Assembly (NCBI GenBank): GCA_001025035.1
Contig: LCZK01000009.1
Coordinates: forward strand, 1-64,000
Length of the DNA: 64,000 nucleotides
Reading direction: 5' to 3'
Source: Actinobacteria bacterium IMCC26207
Lineage (GTDB): Bacteria > Actinomycetota > Acidimicrobiia > Acidimicrobiales > Microtrichaceae
A program made the position numbers and the translations under genes. The notes beneath the pieces are model-generated. The model was not told the origin of the DNA, did not search any database, and saw nothing but the letters and a program-made list of their open reading frames with translations. The stretch's first letter is position 1. Every line of letters begins with the position of its first letter. Below are positions 58,111-64,000 of the stretch, piece by piece.

Positions 58111-58860
58111 TCAGACAGCTCGCCAGTAGCGCAGCACCGTGTGCTGCGGGCGCTCAAGCGAACCCGAGGAATCAGCCTGAGCAGTCAAGAGTTCTTTGGC
58201 TTCAGCTAGCACGCCAGTTTGTAGCTCTGGGGCCATGACTGCAGCATGTAGATCTGCCCGCAGCCGATCCAGCTCATGGCCAACCGAGCTAGGAACCGAG
58301 TTCGGAAAGAGCTCCACTGTGGGTTCGGCGAAACACGCAGAGACCTGTTGTGCTTCTAGCCCTTGTGACCTGCTGCCCGCGCTAGGCGTCAAGGCTGCAA
58401 GATTCTGCACCCAAGGAACGCTGCCATCGATCAAGTTGATCACCTGAGCCAAGGCTGCCCCACAGCGAAGCACCCGACGGATTTCCGCAAGAGCACTCTC
58501 GGTGAGAGCCAGCTCAAACCCACCGCTGATACAGAGAAGCTCAATTCCACCGCTCCGTATGGGCAGCGCAGACAAAGCCGCAGAAGCGACTCGAACCTGA
58601 GGCAACGAACGTTTCAGTTCCAACGCAACTGCCTGTTGGTAGGCCAAAGCCCAACAGCTCAGTCCAGCACGGGCCAGTTGGCCCACAAGAATTCCGGACC
58701 CAGATTCAAGAGAAAGTACTTGGCTGGATTGTGAGTCGGCGCCCAAGCGAACAAGTTCCTTGAGGCGTCCGATGGCGGCCCGAGCGAAGGTCGGTCGAAG
58801 GCGAGTCGAGGTTCCTGCTGCAGACGAGAACCCGCCTTCAGCCGCCCCCACTCCACTCAC
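58111..58860 (-). CDS. SAM-dependent methyltransferase-like protein, degenerate
   Basis: 249 residues from a GTG two bases after the MaoC stop codon. VLSLESGSGILVGQLARAGLSCWALAY resembles methyltransferase motif I (E/DxGxGxG with ESGSGIL) and strand 2; LLCISGGFELALTESALAEIRRVLRCGAALAQVINL recalls motifs IV-VI. Residues about 210-249 are helical. Conservation is low, so catalytic competence is uncertain. It may be a divergent Methyltransf_11-type protein. Lies between mutY and the MaoC gene in one leftward run. Confidence 0.55.
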   Translation of the reverse strand: MSGVGAAEGGFSSAAGTSTRLRPTFARAAIGRLKELVRLGADSQSSQVLSLESGSGILVGQLARAGLSCWALAYQQAVALELKRSLPQVRVASAALSALPIRSGGIELLCISGGFELALTESALAEIRRVLRCGAALAQVINLIDGSVPWVQNLAALTPSAGSRSQGLEAQQVSACFAEPTVELFPNSVPSSVGHELDRLRADLHAAVMAPELQTGVLAEAKELLTAQADSSGSLERPQHTVLRYWRAV

Positions 58861-58862
58861 AT

Positions 58863-59375
58863 TCAGTCCTCCCAGATACCGTCGCCATAGGGGCGCTTGC
58901 GAACAGGCGCTGCCTCGGCTTTCCAGACCATGACCTTACGACGGAAATAACAAACCTCAACTCCGTGCTGATTAAAGCCCTTTGTCTCGACTGTGACAAT
59001 GCCCCGATCCCCCTTTGAGGATTCGCGAGTTTCGAGCACGTGCGTCTCGGCGTAGATGGTGTCACCGTGAAAGGTGGGGTTCTTGTGTTTGAGTGTCTCA
59101 ACCTCGAGATTTGCAATTGCAGCGCCCGAAACGTCGGGCACACTCATGCCCAGAATGAGCGAGTACACCAGGTTTCCGACCACGACGTTCTTGCCATGCA
59201 CCGTCTCGTTCTCGGCAAACCAAGCATTGGTATGCAGCGGGTGATGGTTCATGGTAATCATGCAAAACAAGTGATCGTCAGCCTCGGTAATGGTCTTACC
59301 GGGCCAATGCCGATAGATGTCACCTGGCAAAAAATCCTCTAAGTATCTTCCGAAGGGGCGGTCGTAGATGGTCAT
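58863..59375 (-). CDS. MaoC-like (hot-dog fold) dehydratase
   Basis: 170 residues from the ATG at 59375; GGAGG lies five bases before it and inside the frame if the upstream ATG (59387) is used. YLEDFLPGDIYRHWPGKTITEADDHLFCMITMNHHPLHTNAWFAENETVHGKNVVVGNLVYSLILGMSV shows the R-hydratase hot-dog motif with conserved Asp (EADDHLFC) and His (NHHPLHTN). MaoC proteins hydrate enoyl-CoA or process itaconyl/mesaconyl-CoA-like thioesters; this variant's exact substrate is unknown. Linked in an operon with the methyltransferase-like gene and mutY. Confidence 0.88.
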   Translation of the reverse strand: MTIYDRPFGRYLEDFLPGDIYRHWPGKTITEADDHLFCMITMNHHPLHTNAWFAENETVHGKNVVVGNLVYSLILGMSVPDVSGAAIANLEVETLKHKNPTFHGDTIYAETHVLETRESSKGDRGIVTVETKGFNQHGVEVCYFRRKVMVWKAEAAPVRKRPYGDGIWED

Positions 59376-59570
59376 CTGATCCTCCATGTGATCTTGCCTG
59401 CACTCTGTGTGCGCATCTTGGAAAGGTACTGCGAAGTGCCACAGCCTGCCGAATTACCATCCAAGGCGGGAATGCAACGGCCGCACGCTTAAAGACTCTT
59501 CAACTGGCCACTACTATCTGAGGAAGGGGCTTATTTAGAATAGATTTCACGATCGTCGTCAGGACTAGAG

Positions 59571-60902
59571 ATGAACCTCAGTAGCTCTGAAATAGGAATA
59601 GCCCCTCAGCTTGATGGGACTGAGCTTCAGGATCTGGCATGGCGGGACCACCTGACAGGACTTCCAAACCGCGCAAAGTTCAACCACGAGTTCGAAGCCG
59701 CTTGTGCACTCGCTGCACAGACAGCAGACCCCGCCGGCGCCTTAATCCTCTTCGACCTCAACAAATTCAAAGAGGTCAACGACTCCCTTGGACATGAGAC
59801 TGGCGACCTCCTGCTCCAGGGCGTTGCACACAGACTGAGGACTGCGCTCGCGGATTGCGACCTGTTCGCACGATTTGGAGGCGATGAGTTTGCCGTTCTC
59901 ATCACAGGTGAAAATGCTGCTGGACGTGCCGACCTGGTGGCAGAGAAGATCTTTGACCTGCTCACTCAGCCATTCGAGATCGAGAATTATCGGCTTGTCA
60001 TTAACGTAAGTGTGGGAATCGCACTCTGCCCGCGTGATGCCACGGACGCTCGCGGCCTAAAGACTCATGCAGACGAGGCCATGTACGCCGCAAAGGCCCA
60101 AGGTGGAGGAATTGTGCGAGATTGCACAGCGACCGGCTTGTCGCTGACAACAAAAGCGCAGCTCCTGAGCGAACTCCCATCGGCAGTTGTGACCGAATCA
60201 CTGCTCGTGCACTACCAGCCCAAACTCGACTTAAGAACCTCAAGGATTACGGGAGTGGAGGCACTCGTTCGCTGGGGTCATCCCGAGCTCGGCATGCTCC
60301 ACCCAAAGGATTTCATACAACTTGCCGAGGTATGTGGCGTGGTTGACCAACTGACCAGAACCGTCACAGAACGGTCGCTGTTAGATGTCAGTGCTTTTGA
60401 CTCCCGACCGGACCTCAGCGTGACGATCAACTTGTCGAACCGACTCATCCAGGACCGAGATTTTTCGGCTTGGGTGGCGAGGCTACTTGCGGAGACGGGC
60501 TTCACCCCGCAGCTACTGAGGTTTGAACTAAACGAGCGCCACCTCACTCACAGCCAGGATCGAACTCAGAAGGTACTTCAGGAACTCCACGACCTAGGGA
60601 TCGGAATCGGCGTTGACAATTTTGGCATTGGCTGCGCGTCGCTCGACTTTGTCTACCAGTTGCCGATCGACGAGCTCAGTATGCAGACTGAATTTGTTTC
60701 GGCGATCGACAACGGAGACGAGACCCTCGCGAAGGCGCTCATCGATCTGGGACACACCCTTGGGGTCAAGGTCTCTGCCAAGGGAGTCGAATCCGCAGAG
60801 ACCCTCGAGACCCTGCGCTCGCTGGGTTGCGATAGCGCTCAGGGTTTCTGCATCTCCCCTCCCCTGCCTACCGAGGGACTTGCGCAGTACCTGCTTGGTT
60901 GA
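59571..60902 (+). CDS. GGDEF-EAL protein with intact GGDEF and eroded EAL site
   Basis: 443 residues with no membrane segment or sensor domain. Residues about 22-185 are a GGDEF domain with intact RFGGDEFAVL (103-107); the upstream RxxD inhibitory site is missing its Arg (ADCD at 94-97). Residues about 195-440 are an EAL domain. Against RocR the EAL residues map to Glu230, Asn287, Glu319, Asp349, Asn350 (for Asp), Ser370 (for Lys), Lys404 (for Glu) and Gln424. Three catalytic or metal positions are thus replaced, so phosphodiesterase activity is doubtful while diguanylate cyclase activity is plausible. The upstream 180 bases hold no other gene. Confidence 0.9.
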   Translation: MNLSSSEIGIAPQLDGTELQDLAWRDHLTGLPNRAKFNHEFEAACALAAQTADPAGALILFDLNKFKEVNDSLGHETGDLLLQGVAHRLRTALADCDLFARFGGDEFAVLITGENAAGRADLVAEKIFDLLTQPFEIENYRLVINVSVGIALCPRDATDARGLKTHADEAMYAAKAQGGGIVRDCTATGLSLTTKAQLLSELPSAVVTESLLVHYQPKLDLRTSRITGVEALVRWGHPELGMLHPKDFIQLAEVCGVVDQLTRTVTERSLLDVSAFDSRPDLSVTINLSNRLIQDRDFSAWVARLLAETGFTPQLLRFELNERHLTHSQDRTQKVLQELHDLGIGIGVDNFGIGCASLDFVYQLPIDELSMQTEFVSAIDNGDETLAKALIDLGHTLGVKVSAKGVESAETLETLRSLGCDSAQGFCISPPLPTEGLAQYLLG

Positions 60903-60930
60903 ATTCATTACTGCTCGGTAACATGAACTC

Positions 60931-62535
60931 ATGAACGAGACGATTGACCTGACCTCTGCTTCTGCGGTTCTAGATATTGCACAGAAAGTGCTTGATGCTG
61001 GCATCGGTAGACTTGCCGCAGACGGCATCGACGAGAACCAGGTCTTGGCCTATGACATTGCACATGCTGCAGCGGCTGTGATGTCTGCTCGCGGCCTGTT
61101 GTCATACGGTGCGCTTGGGGAGACCGAGGCCCGTGTCTGCTGCGCCTTTGCGGCAGACGTGCTCGCAGATCTTGCAGGCAAAGTATTCGGCCGCGAGTCG
61201 GAGTGGAACGTTGCTGATGACGCCCTCGACGGTGTCCGACACTTCGTTTCTGAGTACCGATCGCCAGAGTTTCTGGCAGCGCTAGCCGACACTGATGGTC
61301 CACGGCACCTGTCTGGTGACTTCGAGATGGTTCAAGACACGTTCCGGCGATACGCCGAAGAGAAACTCGCCCCAATCGCCGAGCACATCCACCGGGACAA
61401 TTCCGATATACCCGAAGAAATCATCAGCAGTCTGGCTGAGATGGGCGCTTTCGGGCTCTCTATCTCACAGGAGTACGGCGGGTTCGCATCAGGTGACGAG
61501 TCCGACTACATCGGCATGGTGGTTTCTACTGAGGAACTCTCTCGAGGCTCCTTAGGTGCAGGTGGTTCGCTAGTAACTCGGCCCGAAATCTTGGCTCGCG
61601 CGCTAGAGGCAGGTGGCACCGAAGCTCAGAAGCTGCACTGGCTGCCGCTCTTGGCTAACGCCGATGTCATGAATGCAGTTGCAGTCACAGAGCCCGACTT
61701 CGGGTCGGATGTGGCAGGAGTAAAAACCACAGCCACCAAGGTTGACGGTGGCTACCTAATCAATGGCGTCAAGACCTGGTGCACATTTGGTGCCCGAGCC
61801 GATGTGCTGATGGTGCTTGCTCGCACCGACCCCGACCGGTCCATTGGTCACCGTGGACTGTCCATGTTCATCCTGCCCAAAGAACGCGGCGATGCCCATG
61901 GCTTTGAACTCACATCCGAAAGTGACCATGGCACCGGAAAAATGGAAGGTCGCCCAATCGACACCATCGGATACCGCGGCATGCACTCCTACGAGATTGC
62001 CATCGAGAACTGGTTTGTTCCCCAGGAGAATCTGATCGGCGAAGAGAGTGGCATCGGCAAGGGTTTTTATTACCAGATGGCAGGGTTTGAGAACGGGCGG
62101 CTGCAGACTGCCGCTCGGGCCCTCGGCGTGATGCAATCCGCACTCGAAGAGGCCCGGCAGTATTCTCTTGATCGTTCAGTGTTTGGTGAGCCAATTCACA
62201 ACTACCAACTCATTCAAGCCAAGCTCGGCCGCATGGCCATCACCATTCAGGGTGCTCGACAGTTTGCCTATGAGGTTGCTCGCATGATGGCAAAGGGCGA
62301 GGGCGCACTCGAGGCTTCGATGATTAAGGCCTACGTGTGCAAGGCCGCTGAGTGGGTGACGCGAGAAGCAATGCAGATTCATGGCGGCATGGGTTACGCC
62401 GAGGAATACACAGTCAGCCGACTCTTTGTGGACGCGAGGGTGCTCTCAATCTTTGAAGGCGCAGACGAGACCCTGTGCCTCAAGGTCATAGCGAAGCAAC
62501 TCGTAGCCCGTCACGCCGAGACTCACGCCAGGTAA
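60931..62535 (+). CDS. Acyl-CoA dehydrogenase with N-terminal extension
   Basis: 534 residues. The first 135 residues are a helical extension (MNETIDLTSASAVLDIAQKVLDAGIGRLA...), then a standard ACAD: VTEPDFGSDVAGVKTTA (FAD/substrate contact), TWCTFGARADVLMVLART, the helical bundle RALGVMQSALEEARQYSLDRSVFGEPIHNYQLIQAKLG, and the C-terminal QIHGGMGYAEEYTVSRLFVDARVLSIFEGADETLCLKVIAKQL. Glu in FEGADE is in the position of the catalytic base of short/medium-chain enzymes. It transfers electrons to ETF (etfBA at 13.9-15.7 kb). Long-chain or unusual acyl substrates are plausible for extended forms. Confidence 0.93.
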   Translation: MNETIDLTSASAVLDIAQKVLDAGIGRLAADGIDENQVLAYDIAHAAAAVMSARGLLSYGALGETEARVCCAFAADVLADLAGKVFGRESEWNVADDALDGVRHFVSEYRSPEFLAALADTDGPRHLSGDFEMVQDTFRRYAEEKLAPIAEHIHRDNSDIPEEIISSLAEMGAFGLSISQEYGGFASGDESDYIGMVVSTEELSRGSLGAGGSLVTRPEILARALEAGGTEAQKLHWLPLLANADVMNAVAVTEPDFGSDVAGVKTTATKVDGGYLINGVKTWCTFGARADVLMVLARTDPDRSIGHRGLSMFILPKERGDAHGFELTSESDHGTGKMEGRPIDTIGYRGMHSYEIAIENWFVPQENLIGEESGIGKGFYYQMAGFENGRLQTAARALGVMQSALEEARQYSLDRSVFGEPIHNYQLIQAKLGRMAITIQGARQFAYEVARMMAKGEGALEASMIKAYVCKAAEWVTREAMQIHGGMGYAEEYTVSRLFVDARVLSIFEGADETLCLKVIAKQLVARHAETHAR

Positions 62536-62594
62536 GCCGGTCTGTGGGTGGGGGTCTCCTCCTGCACCACTCGCAACAACTGCTGACCTTGGGT

Positions 62595-64000
62595 CTAAAA
62601 CTTGATCATTACGTGTTTGAGTTCGGTGTAGTGCTCAAGGGCGTATACCGACATATCTTTTCCGTACCCTGACTGCTTAAAGCCGCCATGAGGCATTTCG
62701 GAAACGATCGGGATGTGATCGTTTACCCAGACAGTGCCGAATTGCAGGCGCTTGGACATCCGCATAGCCCGGCCAACATCGCTAGTCCACACAGAAGCAG
62801 CCAGACCAAAGTCCACGTCATTCGCCCATGCCAGGGCCTGAGCTTCGTCGCTAAACCGCTGCAGGCTCACCACAGGACCAAAGACTTCTCGCTGCACAAT
62901 CTCGGCATCTTGTGCTGGGTTCACGAGCACGGTTGGCTCGTAGAAAAACCCTGCACCTGCCCGGACAGATCCCCCGGTGGTGAGTTCGGCCCCAGCAGCT
63001 ACTGCCCGATCCACCATGCCCGCCACACGAGACTGTTGCTCTGCAGAGATCACGGGCCCAACGGCAACATCCGGGTCGAATGGGTCGCCCACCTTGAGCG
63101 CTGCAACAGCAGCAGTCAGGCGTTCTGCTAGGTCATCAAACACTGCAGGGCCGGCAATCACTCGACAAGGAGCAGTGCAGTCTTGGCCTGAGTTGTAGTA
63201 ACTGGCCTCGGCAAGGGTCGAAACCACTGCCTCGATATCTGCATCGTCAAAGACAATCACCGGAGCCTTACCGCCGAGCTCAAGATGTACTCGCTTGAGA
63301 TTGTCAGATGCAGATTTTGCAATGAGTTTGCCAGTGCCGACATCTCCGGTGACCGAAACCATGGCTACATCTGGGTGCGCCACGAGCGCCGCCCCCGTTG
63401 TCTCACCTTGACCAAGAACCAAGTTGAACACGCCAGGAGGAAAGATCTCGGCGGCAAGTTCGGCCAGACGAATAGCACTCAGAGGAGTGAGTTCCGAAGG
63501 CTTCAGCACGACTGTATTGCCAGTTGCGAGTGCAGGACCGATCTTCCAAGTTGCCATATTGAGCGGGTAGTTCCACGGCGCAATCGACGCGATAACTCCG
63601 AGTGGGTCGCGCCTCAAAAATGAGGTGTGATCAGCCATGTACTCCCCTGCTGCACGGCCATCAAGGAACCGTGCAGCTGCAGCGAAGAACCGAAAGTTGT
63701 CCACTGTGAGGTCGAACTCAAAGTCGATAATCGATAGCGGCTTGCCAACATTGAGAGCCTCGATCTGCTTGAGCCTGTCAAGGTCACCTTCAATCGCATC
63801 GGCAAGGGCCGAGAGCATCTCGAAGCGCTCACGCGGTGTGGTCTCGGACCAAGTTGTGAATGCCTCGGTGGCTGCGACGACGGCTTCATCAACATCAGCG
63901 GCATCAGAACTAGCAACCTGAGCAATCACGCCACCTGTGGCCGGGTCGAGCACCTGATCTGTCAAGCCGGAACGAGCAGGCCTGAACTCACCATTGATGA
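62595..64000 (-). CDS. Aldehyde dehydrogenase (NAD(P)-dependent), 5' end beyond the window
   Basis: At least 468 residues; the frame stays open to base 64000 and reads INGEFRPARSGL...VLDPATG, the usual ALDH N-terminus. A TTG at 63965 is therefore probably internal rather than the start. GVIASIAPWNYPLNMATWK, KPSELTPLSAIRLAEL, VSVTGDVGTGKLIA, HLELGGKAPVIVFDDAD (general-base Glu in LELGGK) and GQDCTAPCRV (nucleophile Cys) show the active site is complete. The family resembles gamma-aminobutyraldehyde/betaine aldehyde dehydrogenases. It oxidises an aldehyde to the acid with NAD(P)+. Convergent with the acyl-CoA dehydrogenase. Confidence 0.95.
   Translation of the reverse strand, partial: INGEFRPARSGLTDQVLDPATGGVIAQVASSDAADVDEAVVAATEAFTTWSETTPRERFEMLSALADAIEGDLDRLKQIEALNVGKPLSIIDFEFDLTVDNFRFFAAAARFLDGRAAGEYMADHTSFLRRDPLGVIASIAPWNYPLNMATWKIGPALATGNTVVLKPSELTPLSAIRLAELAAEIFPPGVFNLVLGQGETTGAALVAHPDVAMVSVTGDVGTGKLIAKSASDNLKRVHLELGGKAPVIVFDDADIEAVVSTLAEASYYNSGQDCTAPCRVIAGPAVFDDLAERLTAAVAALKVGDPFDPDVAVGPVISAEQQSRVAGMVDRAVAAGAELTTGGSVRAGAGFFYEPTVLVNPAQDAEIVQREVFGPVVSLQRFSDEAQALAWANDVDFGLAASVWTSDVGRAMRMSKRLQFGTVWVNDHIPIVSEMPHGGFKQSGYGKDMSVYALEHYTELKHVMIKF

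Noticed and set aside
62595..63965. Aldehyde dehydrogenase as a complete gene starting at a TTG at 63965
   Set aside because: The frame is open to the window edge and the upstream residues INGEFRPARSGL match the normal ALDH N-terminus, so the gene is cut by the window.
1..64000. tRNA, rRNA, riboswitch and CRISPR features
   Set aside because: No tRNA-like T-loop with matching cloverleaf, rRNA sequence, known riboswitch core or spaced direct-repeat array was found by eye. A covariance-model search would be decisive.

Overview
The window looks like chromosomal DNA of a moderately high-G+C actinobacterium, most likely a member of the class Acidimicrobiia or a close relative. This is an inference from gene families, not from a marker gene. 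Actinobacterial hallmarks are a WhiB1-type Fe-S regulator facing a PdtaS-like histidine kinase, DUF3107, paired bacterial Get3/ArsA ATPases, the MSMEG_4193 / DUF3090 / SCO1664 trio, an F420-type luciferase-like oxidoreductase, a class E sortase, a Septum_form lipoprotein and a WXG100 protein next to an EccC/EssC-type ATPase. I found no tRNA, rRNA, CRISPR array, prophage or replication origin. Genes are packed tightly, with many 4-bp stop/start overlaps and convergent pairs separated by a few bases.

Layout. 1-1.5 kb: the end of an IS3-family element abuts a decapitated RCC1-repeat gene, followed by about 600 bp of apparently non-coding DNA. 1.5-6.7 kb: a lipoprotein, a cutinase-like lipoprotein, an MBL-fold hydrolase, a membrane-anchored Lon-type (S16) protease and a VOC protein; two copies of a 47-bp palindromic element lie between genes here. 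6.8-11.7 kb: oxidoreductases (dihydrodipicolinate-reductase-like, SDR, F420/LLM), a TetR regulator and a DUF4239-like membrane protein. 11.7-13.9 kb: the conserved phosphatase/DUF3090/SCO1664 trio. 13.9-17.6 kb: etfBA, a diacylglycerol-kinase-like lipid kinase and a glycerophosphodiesterase. 17.7-22.2 kb: whiB1 converging on the DUF3107-Get3A-Get3B-pdtaS operon. 22.3-27.9 kb: a lipoprotein, YceI, then an Fe-S hub (mrp, a SufR-like regulator, a cysteine desulfurase), a HAD hydrolase and a SixA-like phosphatase.

28-40 kb: a lipoprotein of unknown function, a saccharopine-dehydrogenase-like protein, then a complete nine-gene System I cytochrome c maturation operon (ccmABCDEFGHI, reading leftward) in which every junction overlaps. 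It includes a 49-codon ccmD. A class E sortase and a Septum_form lipoprotein diverge from it, followed by short tandem repeats, an enoyl-CoA hydratase and DUF2269. 40-46.4 kb: a stripped-down type VII secretion-like locus (DUF5317, WXG100, a 1436-residue EccC/EssC ATPase, an FHA-wHTH protein).

46.5-64 kb: a GH63-like glucosidase, a glycosyltransferase, a sucrase/ferredoxin-like protein, TetR, inorganic pyrophosphatase, DUF5684, YihY, DUF4230, a MacB-like ABC exporter, mutY, a degenerate methyltransferase, a MaoC hydratase, a GGDEF-EAL protein with an eroded EAL site, an acyl-CoA dehydrogenase, and an aldehyde dehydrogenase that runs off the right edge. ETF, acyl-CoA dehydrogenase, enoyl-CoA hydratase and MaoC together suggest acyl-CoA or fatty-acid catabolism. 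The ccm operon implies c-type cytochrome respiration, although no apocytochrome is in the window.
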